Positions 1 to 5,249 of a stretch of DNA of 6,242 bases are shown piece after piece (position 1 is the stretch's first letter; every line of letters begins with the position of its first letter). Origin of the DNA: an archaeon (GTDB lineage Archaea > Thermoproteota > Nitrososphaeria > Nitrososphaerales > CADDZS01); contig JAKAPU010000156.1 in the NCBI GenBank assembly GCA_021806865.1, forward strand, positions 1-6,242, given 5' to 3'. The notes under the pieces were generated by a model that was given only the letters and a program-made list of their open reading frames with translations, made no database searches and was not told the DNA's origin. A program made the translations under genes and the position numbers.

Positions 1-698
1 ATCTAGTTTCGGGTTATGGGAAACTTGCCATAATCCAGGACATTTCTTTCAAAGTGAGCAAGGGAGATTTCGTGACAATAGTAGGACCAAACGGTTCTGG
101 CAAGAGCACGCTCGTCAAGTCCGTCCTGGGCCTGACAAACATTTTCGAGGGTTCTGTGAGTTTTGAAGGCAAAGACATCACGCATCGCAAGCCGGAAAAT
201 ATTGCGATCATGGGAATCGGGTACGTGCCACAGATCTCCAATGTATTTGGCGATCTCACAGTGATGGAGAATCTGGAGATGGGTGGTGTTACGATACGCG
301 GGCGCGAGAAAAAGGCACAACTCCTCCAAAGAATAGTGTCACTTTTTCCGATCCTAAAGGCACGCGAGAGACAAAAAGCAGGACTGCTAAGTGGTGGAGA
401 GCGTCAGATGCTTGCAGTGGGTCGTGCGTTGATGGCTGAACCAAGACTGTTGATATTGGACGAGCCGACAGCGGCGCTGGCCCCAATCGTAGCAGAGCAA
501 GTGTTTCAGAAACTGGTTGAGATTCGCGAGTTGGGAGTGACTCTAGTCTTAGTGGAACAAAACGCAAGAAAAGCACTCAGTTTTGCCAGTAGAGGACTAG
601 TTCTCGTGCAAGGAAAGAAAGCATTTGAGGGTTCTCCTGACCAAATCTCAAAGGATCAGGAGATAATCAGACTGTTCTTAGGCGATCTCGCCATCTGA
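1..698 (+). CDS. livF: Branched-chain amino acid-type ABC transporter, ATP-binding protein LivF (5' end cut by window)
   Basis: This is the cytoplasmic ATPase subunit of a LivF-type importer, which pairs with LivG and the LivH/LivM membrane proteins to energise uptake of branched-chain amino acids or related amides. The open frame runs back through the window edge; the first complete codon is at 3 and 231 residues are visible, so only a few N-terminal residues are missing (LivF is usually 235-240 aa). A GTG at 54 is internal, because the residues before it (SGYGKLAIIQDISFKV) are the normal A-loop region. Counting from codon 3: Walker A GPNGSGKS at 28-35, Q-loop VPQ ending at 77, signature LSGGE at 129-133, Walker B LLILDEP at 149-155, then TAALAP. 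The switch segment reads LVEQN, with Gln where most ABC proteins have His, which is usual for LivF and separates it from LivG. The end (RLFLG) also matches LivF. The substrate cannot be read from this subunit; the remaining subunits are probably upstream, outside the window. It converges on the next gene with a 12-base gap. Confidence 0.92.
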   Translation, partial: LVSGYGKLAIIQDISFKVSKGDFVTIVGPNGSGKSTLVKSVLGLTNIFEGSVSFEGKDITHRKPENIAIMGIGYVPQISNVFGDLTVMENLEMGGVTIRGREKKAQLLQRIVSLFPILKARERQKAGLLSGGERQMLAVGRALMAEPRLLILDEPTAALAPIVAEQVFQKLVEIRELGVTLVLVEQNARKALSFASRGLVLVQGKKAFEGSPDQISKDQEIIRLFLGDLAI

Positions 699-710
699 TG
701 ATTGCCTACT

Positions 711-1685
711 TCACAGATTCAGATATATTGGATTTCCACTGGCGCTACTGGCTAGAGCAGCTTCAGCTATTATTGTGTTGTTCAACCCATCTTTCGGCCC
801 TACAACTGGAGCGCGGCCATTCTTGATTGAATCCAAGAAGGACTCCATTTCGGCGGTAAGTGGTTCTCTGAAATCGCGCCTAGGGATTGAAGTTCCATTC
901 GCATCGTCAAACCTGGTTTCCTGCGTAATGAAATCCAAGGTTATCACGCCCTGCGTGCAGACAATAGTCAACTGCCTCAGTCGCTTTGGAGTCACCCAGT
1001 TAGAGACCATGAACGCGGTCTTCTTTCCCTGAAAGCCTAGGGTAACCGCAGCGAAGTCTTCTCTCTTCTCCGAAATCACATTTCCAACACGCGCAAACAC
1101 GACCTTAGGCTCCTCATCAAAGAGCCAACGCGCAGTGTCTATGTCATGTACGGTAGTGTCGGCCACGATTCCTACATCAGTGATCCTTCCTACCCACTTG
1201 TTTTCCCTGTGAAACTCCAGCAGCAGAGGATCGCCCAGAGTCTTCTCTTTGATTCCTTTCTTCGCTCCAGCTACTGCAGGGTTGAACCTCTCGATAAAAC
1301 CGACCGTCAGAAACGCACCTGAATCCTTGGCCAGTTCTGCCAGTTTCGCCCCGTCTGCCGAGGTTGCGGTCATTGGCTTTTCCACGAACGCGTTTATCCT
1401 TCTTCCGAGAATCTTGGATGCAATTTCAAAGTGAGTTGTTGTCGGAGTGCAAACTGTGACGGCATCCAATTTCTCGCTGTCAAGCATCTTGTCCACGTCT
1501 GAGTATGCCTTGCAGCCATACTTCTGCGACCACTGGCTAGCCCTCGAAGGGTCGACATCGCAGAGGCAGGCAAGAACTCCCATCTCGTTGAACACACGAA
1601 GATGATTCTTGCCCCAACCTCCAGTTCCTACCACTCCAATTCGAAGCTTTTCCAATTTCTCATGCTCTCCAGAATCAAGAAACAA
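711..1685 (-). CDS. Gfo/Idh/MocA family NAD(P)-dependent oxidoreductase, probably acting on a nucleotide sugar
   Basis: This is a soluble two-domain oxidoreductase of about 324 aa, normal for the family. Residues 14-130 form the Rossmann domain: VVGTGGWG at 18-25 gives a complete GxGxxG, CDVD at 42-45 ends strand 2, and the hallmark EKP lies at 102-104 with the catalytic Lys at 103. The C-terminal sheet domain carries VHDIDTARWL at 179-188, the family's catalytic His/Asp helix. It resembles archaeal enzymes annotated as UDP-N-acetylglucosamine 3-dehydrogenase and the WbpB/GnnA-type oxidases, but the exact substrate is inferred. The start is uncertain. The frame opens with TTG at 1685, overlapping the upstream gene by 11 bases. 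A second TTG at 1655, 11 bases after a GGAG and four residues before the Rossmann strand (LRIGVVG), is equally good and would leave a 19-base gap. No in-frame ATG or GTG precedes the Rossmann strand. The tight spacing implies one transcript with the dehydrogenase-like gene at 1675-2838. Confidence 0.88.
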   Translation of the reverse strand: MFLDSGEHEKLEKLRIGVVGTGGWGKNHLRVFNEMGVLACLCDVDPSRASQWSQKYGCKAYSDVDKMLDSEKLDAVTVCTPTTTHFEIASKILGRRINAFVEKPMTATSADGAKLAELAKDSGAFLTVGFIERFNPAVAGAKKGIKEKTLGDPLLLEFHRENKWVGRITDVGIVADTTVHDIDTARWLFDEEPKVVFARVGNVISEKREDFAAVTLGFQGKKTAFMVSNWVTPKRLRQLTIVCTQGVITLDFITQETRFDDANGTSIPRRDFREPLTAEMESFLDSIKNGRAPVVGPKDGLNNTIIAEAALASSASGNPIYLNL

Positions 1686-2838
1686 ACTCGACTGGCAGAT
1701 TTGCCCGTATCATGTGAGATCGCGACATTGATATCTGTTCCTCATACAATTGCATCAATTTCAGTTCTGCGCCGCCAGACAGAAATATGAGAAGATGCGT
1801 CTTGTCAAGTCCGATGGGCGGAGTAAATCCTTCCTTCATTATATTCAGGTATTCAATATCAGAGAAATAGTCTCTCAACCTCTCAACAAGCTCAGTCGCA
1901 AAACTCAATTTGTCTCCTCGCATTGCCAGAGAATCTGTGTCCGTGAACAATATGATTTTCAGACGCGAAGCTTTCAGCTCGCGTGCCTTGACGAACTCCC
2001 TCACTCTTTCCAAAAGAAAACGACTATAGCTTCCTATACTCTTGTTTGATCCAGAAGCAAGGTAAAGAATTGGATCTCCGGTGTCTAGAGAATCAAGAAT
2101 AAGTTCCAGATCATACAAATTGCTATTCAGATCTTCAGCGAATATCTGCTTGTATTCTCGGGGGCTCTCTGAGCCCATTTGGGTTAGTCTGCGTGCCGTT
2201 TCAAAGGCAGAAGCAAGAGATGAGAACTTTGCCACAATGCGCTGTGCGTGAACTAGTTCTGCTTTTGAAAGTGACATTCTTTCCATGGAAAATCCCGCAG
2301 CCTCAATAGTGCCAAAATGAGGTAGTTCTTTCGCATCTGATCCAAACACGCTGGGTCTCTCTGAATCGAGGGGTGTGTATGCAAAGAAAAAGTCACGCCC
2401 ATTGACTAGACCTGACGAATGCTCTATTCGTTCTATAACGTCCTTCGTGCCATTGAATCCGACAGGGAGGCAGAACAAAAACACGCTGTCTGAACTCAAA
2501 TTTTTGGATACATCCGAAAGTCGTGTCCGAACTTCTGAAACAATGTCTGCGTCCCGTTTTCGTAGTTTGGGTGCGAAAAAGACAACTTGGGCACTGCTTA
2601 TGCACTCCTTCAGTGATTTGATCTGCATTAGAACTTCATCTGCGAGCAACGACCTCAGTTCTCTGTAATCTCCGGCAATTTCAGGTCTAAGTTCCATTGC
2701 AGTTCCGAGCATTTCATCCACAATCGACACGTTATGTCCCTTCGCCGCTAACTTGGAGGCAATTTCGTAACCTTCCGAGCTAAGCCCGTAAACAACCGCA
2801 GAACCCTTTTGTTTGAGCTCGGAAGCACTGTCAGACAT
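1675..2838 (-). CDS. Divergent UDP-glucose/GDP-mannose dehydrogenase-like protein, apparently lacking the catalytic Cys
   Basis: A 387-aa protein with an ATG start, recognisable only by fold-level motifs. N-terminal NAD-binding domain: VVYGLSSEGYEIASKLAAKG (15-34) aligns with the GLGYVGLP region of nucleotide-sugar dehydrogenases, with Ser20 in place of the middle Gly, followed by SIVDE with Asp41. Residues about 124-162 follow the family's pattern of a PVG-GT turn, a sGL-GRDF segment and a YsPER-like stretch (here FFAYTPLDSERP). C-terminal part: SRLKIILFTDTDSLAMRGDK (291-310) resembles the GLaFKp-dtdDlR region of the nucleotide-sugar-binding domain. The only cysteines are Cys79 and Cys123, both in the N-terminal domain. 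The GGxC motif that carries the oxidising thiol in true UDP-sugar dehydrogenases is not seen; LYLASGSNKSIGS (258-270) sits roughly where it would be expected. It therefore probably does not catalyse the usual four-electron oxidation and may bind a nucleotide sugar or regulate or scaffold its Gfo/Idh partner. It is the first gene of a two-gene unit. There is no Shine-Dalgarno at normal spacing. Confidence 0.75.
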   Translation of the reverse strand: MSDSASELKQKGSAVVYGLSSEGYEIASKLAAKGHNVSIVDEMLGTAMELRPEIAGDYRELRSLLADEVLMQIKSLKECISSAQVVFFAPKLRKRDADIVSEVRTRLSDVSKNLSSDSVFLFCLPVGFNGTKDVIERIEHSSGLVNGRDFFFAYTPLDSERPSVFGSDAKELPHFGTIEAAGFSMERMSLSKAELVHAQRIVAKFSSLASAFETARRLTQMGSESPREYKQIFAEDLNSNLYDLELILDSLDTGDPILYLASGSNKSIGSYSRFLLERVREFVKARELKASRLKIILFTDTDSLAMRGDKLSFATELVERLRDYFSDIEYLNIMKEGFTPPIGLDKTHLLIFLSGGAELKLMQLYEEQISMSRSHMIRANLPVEFVS

Positions 2839-2870
2839 CTGTTGCCGTCCAAAGCTCCTGGTTTGAAATC

Positions 2871-2880
2871 GTTATACTTG
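2871..2880 (-). promoter_or_regulatory. Possible TATA box for the dehydrogenase-like gene pair
   Basis: On the minus strand the sequence CAAGTATAAC lies about 33-42 bases before the ATG at 2838. Archaeal transcription usually begins about 25 bases after the TATA box, which would give a short leader of roughly 10 bases. This agrees with the lack of a ribosome binding site at normal spacing; the nearest GGAG is 16 bases from the ATG. Position and composition are the only evidence. Confidence 0.35.
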
Positions 2881-2902
2881 ATGACACCGATCCTGCAAAT
2901 TG

Positions 2903-2910
2903 CTTTAAAG
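2903..2910 (+). promoter_or_regulatory. Possible TATA box for tRNA-Gln
   Basis: CTTTAAAG is the best TATA-like octamer upstream of the tRNA and lies 42-49 bases before its first base. Transcription about 25 bases downstream would leave a 5' leader of roughly 15-20 bases for RNase P to remove. It is immediately followed by a 10-base perfect palindrome, GACATATGTC (2910-2919), whose CATATG core is an alternative box giving a shorter leader. It shares the short intergenic region with the divergent minus-strand promoter. Confidence 0.35.
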
Positions 2911-2966
2911 ACATATGTCAGAAGGTAATCCTGCTGACTAATAGCTGGTTTAGCCCGGTGGTGTAG

Positions 2967-2986
2967 GGCTCCAATCGAGCGCAAAG
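2967..2986 (+). other. tRNA-Gln intron 1 (D-loop, after position 15), relaxed splice motif
   Basis: This 20-base insertion breaks the D-loop between G15 and C16. It contains a 4-bp hairpin, GCTC (2968-2971) with GAGC (2977-2980). That hairpin places 3-base bulges AGG (2965-2967) and AGC (2985-2987) at exactly the cuts needed for a normal D-loop. The central helix is imperfect: GTGT (2961-2964) against GCAA (2981-2984) gives a G·A mismatch, U-A, G-C and U·G, and the outer helix is weak. This matches the relaxed bulge-helix forms known for non-canonical archaeal introns rather than a strict motif. Boundaries could shift by one or two bases because AG precedes both splice sites. Confidence 0.65.
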
Positions 2987-2996
2987 CGGTCAAGCA

Positions 2997-3029
2997 AGCC
3001 ATGGTCTGCTGAAACCCTATGGCCTTGAT
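2997..3029 (+). other. tRNA-Gln intron 2 (D-stem, position 24/25), canonical bulge-helix-bulge
   Basis: A strict bulge-helix-bulge surrounds this 33-base intron. The outer helix is CGGT (2987-2990) with ACTG (3031-3034), including one G·U. The 5' bulge CAA (2995-2997) is cut after its second base. The central 4-bp helix is CAAG (2991-2994) with CTTG (3024-3027). The 3' bulge ATT (3028-3030) is cut after its second base. The inner helix is GCCAT (2998-3002) with ATGGC (3019-3023). Every element has the expected length. The predicted cuts also return the D-stem, base 26 and a 5-bp anticodon stem, an independent check on the boundaries. Confidence 0.85.
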
Positions 3030-3080
3030 TACTGGCCTTTGGAGCCGGTGACCTCAGTTCGAATCTGAGCCGGGCTACCA

Positions 3081-3434
3081 AATCCCTAACATCTGCTAAT
3101 CACTGCCGGAACCCAATCTACGGATGAGATCATGATTGGCGCTACATGATTGCTTGTCGGATCTAACGAATCTCCAGACAATTCCTTCACTAATGGTAAC
3201 AACCAAGGCTTGCTGATTCATTGACAAATGAGATTTTCTCTATGTCACAATCTCAGACGCTTTCTAACTCTTTCGCGCGAATAGCTTGAAGTGGCATGTG
3301 CTTCCGCATCATTCATCTCACTTTACTCGTAATCAAGAGTCAGCTCTAGTTCGAAAAGCAAAATCCGAAGTCCGGTCTTCGTAATCGCAAAAATCCCTAA
3401 TCAGTTCGGGATAATCCGCATTAACTCCATTGCC
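3081..3434. other. Non-coding stretch after the tRNA; no gene recognised
   Basis: No frame on either strand holds a convincing protein here; the short minus-strand frame over 3333-3545 has no recognisable motif and overlaps the better plus-strand gene. No T-rich terminator directly follows the tRNA. A 10-base direct repeat, AAATCCCTAA, occurs at 3080-3089 (starting on the last A of CCA) and at 3391-3400, which could be chance or a remnant of tRNA-targeted insertion. An AT-rich patch, GGATAATCC (3409-3417), lies just before the downstream small gene and could be part of its promoter. Confidence 0.5.
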
Positions 3435-3803
3435 ATGGAACGACTCGGAGTCCAAGGCATGAAAATGAGCACAACTGGCCGAACAAGCGCGGGAACGGTG
3501 CATAGACATGTTTCGCGAAATGGAGATGCAAAAGCCGTTGGCCATCGCTCATCGAATGAATTGGATTTCGATAGTAACGAAAAAATTCATTCGCCGAAAC
3601 TGTTCCTTCGAACAAGACAGGGAAGCAAACTCGTACCATTCTATGTTGAATCGAATGAAGGGACAGATCCAGAGCCTGCCCTCGGAGATTGCGATCTCTG
3701 TCGTATTCGCTTGGTTTGGTGCAGAGTCTTGCGTTGCGGGGAGTCAAAGACAAAGCTGCGTGTCTGCCCTAGATGCGAGACGAGGTTCAGCAACTTCGGA
3801 TAG
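3435..3803 (+). CDS. Small unrecognised protein with a cysteine-rich zinc-ribbon-like C-terminus
   Basis: I do not recognise this gene. It encodes 122 aa from the ATG at 3435, or 114 aa from the ATG at 3459, which has a GGAG eight bases upstream. The N-terminal half is basic, polar and probably disordered. The C-terminal 40 residues contain six cysteines spaced CX2C-X6-C-X4-C-X9-CX2C, ending in VCPRCETRFSNFG. The outer CX2C pairs, separated by 21 residues, suit a structural zinc site. The frame is favoured over others because its codons show a marked purine-first bias (many GAN, GGN, AAN and ACN codons) and the cysteines fall in a knuckle pattern. It stands alone between the tRNA and the convergent DUF1512 gene. 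Binding to nucleic acid or protein is possible for a zinc ribbon but is not shown here. It could be lineage-specific or a fragment; a longer overlapping frame to 3933 looks like a shadow. Confidence 0.55.
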   Translation: MERLGVQGMKMSTTGRTSAGTVHRHVSRNGDAKAVGHRSSNELDFDSNEKIHSPKLFLRTRQGSKLVPFYVESNEGTDPEPALGDCDLCRIRLVWCRVLRCGESKTKLRVCPRCETRFSNFG

Positions 3804-3923
3804 ATTCATGATCTCGACCGTTTCTATGATTTCTCGAGAGAACTTTCTCAAATCTGGCAAAGTGAAAGCACAGGTTTCAGACCAAGAGACATTGGATAAG
3901 ACATCTGTTGCAACCAGACCGTC

Positions 3924-3938
3924 GATAGATTGACTATC
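3924..3938. other. Small hairpin between convergent genes, possible weak terminator
   Basis: GATAG (3924-3928) and CTATC (3934-3938) form a 5-bp stem around the loop ATTGA. An alternative register, TAGAT with ATCTA, overlaps it (3926-3940). ATTGACT is also repeated directly at 3929-3935 and 3940-3946. It lies beyond the stops of both the small plus-strand gene and the minus-strand DUF1512 gene, so a role in ending transcription is plausible. The stem is short and no clear U-tract follows. Confidence 0.25.
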
Positions 3939-3970
3939 TATTGACTTTCTCGTTCCGAGTTCTTATGACT

Positions 3971-5074
3971 CTACTGTCCAATGCCCAATGTGTTTCCGAC
4001 GCCTACAATGAGCACACCTTCTGATTCCTTTGTCTTCTTTTCAATTAGGTTCAAAACCGCATCAGTGGCCTTGGATGCTCCCTCTGCGATTTCTCTTGTC
4101 ATCACAGAAATGTTATCGAGCATGGTCTCTCTCACCACAACCGCATACATGGGAACATGGCTATTCGTTGCCGCTTCTTCGATCCTGAACTTTTCCACGC
4201 CAATACCTCCAATTGCGGCACCAATCCCCTGAACAATTTCGCCCGTTGTTTCTCCCTCCAACTTGAGTACTGCGTCTATCATGATTATTGCTTTGATGCC
4301 GTTGGTTTTGTCTGCAAGCAACTTCTGAACTGCCTCATCTGGCATTCCAACTGTTCCCATCGGCCCTTCAGCCTTCACTAGAAACATAGTTCTTCCCTTG
4401 TATTCCAATTTGGCGTACACTGTGTCCCTTGCAATCTTGAATTTCTCCCTTCCGATCATCAATTTGCCTACTGCCATGGCTCCAGCTCCGTCTCCTATCG
4501 GTTCCGAATTCTTGAAGGACTCGATAGCTCCGTAGGATGCCTCTGCTTCTTTCAAAAGAATCGGGAGGCTCATCTGAGCAGCGGCAAGCATGTACGGGTT
4601 TTTCAGCTTCTGTCCTTGGATGTAAAAATGCCTAATTATCTTGTAGACTTGCAAGAGAAAGGCTGCCATCTCAAGAATGTTCTCGGCCACACTTCGCTGA
4701 ATTTCATCAGCTTGGGGAGCTAAATCCTTGATTTCCTGTTTCAACCTGTCGTCACGAAGTCGTATAACCTGCTCTATCTTCCCAACGACCCCAGCAGGAT
4801 CGATGTTTTCCGGAATTATCGTGAAGTAATCTAACATTCGGTCGACTTCCGCAGGCAATTCCTTTGTCTGGACTCTGCACACATTTGTAAGATAGTCCAG
4901 AAGCTCTTTTCTGCTTCCCTGCTTGTAATTCTGCAACTTGCCAAGATTTCTTCCGAGATAGGCAAGCATAGTGGAAACTTGGATCCTTGTTCCCCAGAGA
5001 AGGCTTACCATCATGAATACAACCACACTGACAATGTAAAGCAGCGTCGTAAGGTCTCCAGTAGAGATCTGCAA
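3971..5074 (-). CDS. DUF1512 family archaeal membrane-anchored protein
   Basis: A 367-aa protein of the archaeal DUF1512 family, whose function is unknown. One hydrophobic segment at residues 9-28 (LYIVSVVVFMMVSLLWG) should anchor it in the cytoplasmic membrane with a large, probably cytoplasmic, C-terminal part. The middle (about 50-170) is helical and charged. The second half (about 195-340) is glycine-rich alpha/beta sequence with repeated IGG/GIG turns, and the protein ends in GVLIVGVGNTLGIGQ, the conserved family tail. The length is normal. The only reasonable start is TTG at 5074: an in-frame stop lies upstream and there is no ATG or GTG between it and the membrane segment. No Shine-Dalgarno is at normal distance. 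It runs in the same direction as the nicotinate phosphoribosyltransferase gene, but the 175-base gap suggests its own promoter. Family assignment rests on the overall pattern and the C-terminal motif as recalled, without a search. Confidence 0.85.
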   Translation of the reverse strand: MQISTGDLTTLLYIVSVVVFMMVSLLWGTRIQVSTMLAYLGRNLGKLQNYKQGSRKELLDYLTNVCRVQTKELPAEVDRMLDYFTIIPENIDPAGVVGKIEQVIRLRDDRLKQEIKDLAPQADEIQRSVAENILEMAAFLLQVYKIIRHFYIQGQKLKNPYMLAAAQMSLPILLKEAEASYGAIESFKNSEPIGDGAGAMAVGKLMIGREKFKIARDTVYAKLEYKGRTMFLVKAEGPMGTVGMPDEAVQKLLADKTNGIKAIIMIDAVLKLEGETTGEIVQGIGAAIGGIGVEKFRIEEAATNSHVPMYAVVVRETMLDNISVMTREIAEGASKATDAVLNLIEKKTKESEGVLIVGVGNTLGIGQ

Positions 5075-5151
5075 AAGCGGCGGTTGAACTATCAGACTCG
5101 ATGCAGCCTCCCAAACTCAGAAAGTATCAGGGTAATTCGGGGAGCGAGGCG

Positions 5152-5159
5152 TAATTTAA
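5152..5159 (-). promoter_or_regulatory. Possible TATA box for the DUF1512 gene
   Basis: On the minus strand TTAAATTA lies about 78-85 bases before the TTG start at 5074. It is the most AT-rich octamer in an otherwise GC-rich 175-base gap. Initiation about 25 bases downstream would give a leader of roughly 50 bases. No other promoter element is visible. Confidence 0.3.
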
Positions 5160-5249
5160 CGGAGAGATACGATCATCAGGATTGAGAATTAGACTCAGTT
5201 CGTGGAGGCGGCCATACCTGCCTGAAGCCTTGTTGAGCGAGGCTGTGAA

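Larger units (their letters stand above)
2952..3080 (+). tRNA. trnQ: tRNA-Gln (anticodon UUG), interrupted by two non-canonical introns
   Basis: The exons give a full 76-base cloverleaf including encoded CCA. The acceptor stem AGCCCGG (2952-2958) pairs perfectly with CCGGGCT (3070-3076), followed by discriminator A and CCA at 3078-3080. The T-arm is CTCAG, loop TTCGAAT, CTGAG (3053-3069). The anticodon arm is CTGGC, loop CTTTGGA, GCCGG (3032-3048), with anticodon TTG at 3039-3041 decoding CAA. The variable loop is TGAC. The D-arm forms only if two insertions are removed: GTGT (2961-2964) pairs with GCA (2994-2996) plus T3030 by one U-A, one G-C and two G·U pairs, leaving the loop AGCGGTCAA with the conserved GG. 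The introns lie after positions 15 and 24, and there is none at the usual 37/38 site. The acceptor, anticodon and T arms leave little doubt about identity; the D-arm exon limits are deduced by folding. A standard tRNA search could miss this gene or misplace the introns. Confidence 0.9.

Noticed and set aside
1675..2838. Calling the gene a functional UDP-N-acetylmannosamine dehydrogenase
   Set aside because: The GGxC catalytic motif is not visible and the dinucleotide loop has lost a glycine, so only fold-level similarity can be claimed.
2961..3031. A single large D-arm intron instead of two
   Set aside because: Using the first D-loop-like segment (AATCGA) gives poor pairing with GTGT, whereas the two-intron reading restores the D-stem, the GG of the D-loop and a perfect bulge-helix-bulge.
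3421..3753. 110-aa minus-strand frame opposite the Cys-rich gene
   Set aside because: The sequence has no recognisable motif, no promoter or ribosome site was seen, and it lies antisense to the better-supported frame.
3508..3933. 141-aa plus-strand frame overlapping the Cys-rich gene in another phase
   Set aside because: It has no recognisable motif, and the purine-first codon bias and cysteine pattern favour the 3435-3803 frame.
4752..5114. 120-aa minus-strand frame starting at an ATG upstream of the DUF1512 start
   Set aside because: It is a shifted-frame shadow of DUF1512; its translation has no family resemblance whereas the DUF1512 frame keeps the membrane segment and helical region.
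5226..5244. AGCCT/AGGCT inverted repeat just after the nicotinate phosphoribosyltransferase stop
   Set aside because: Only five pairs with a nine-base loop and no U-tract on the transcript side; not enough to call a terminator.
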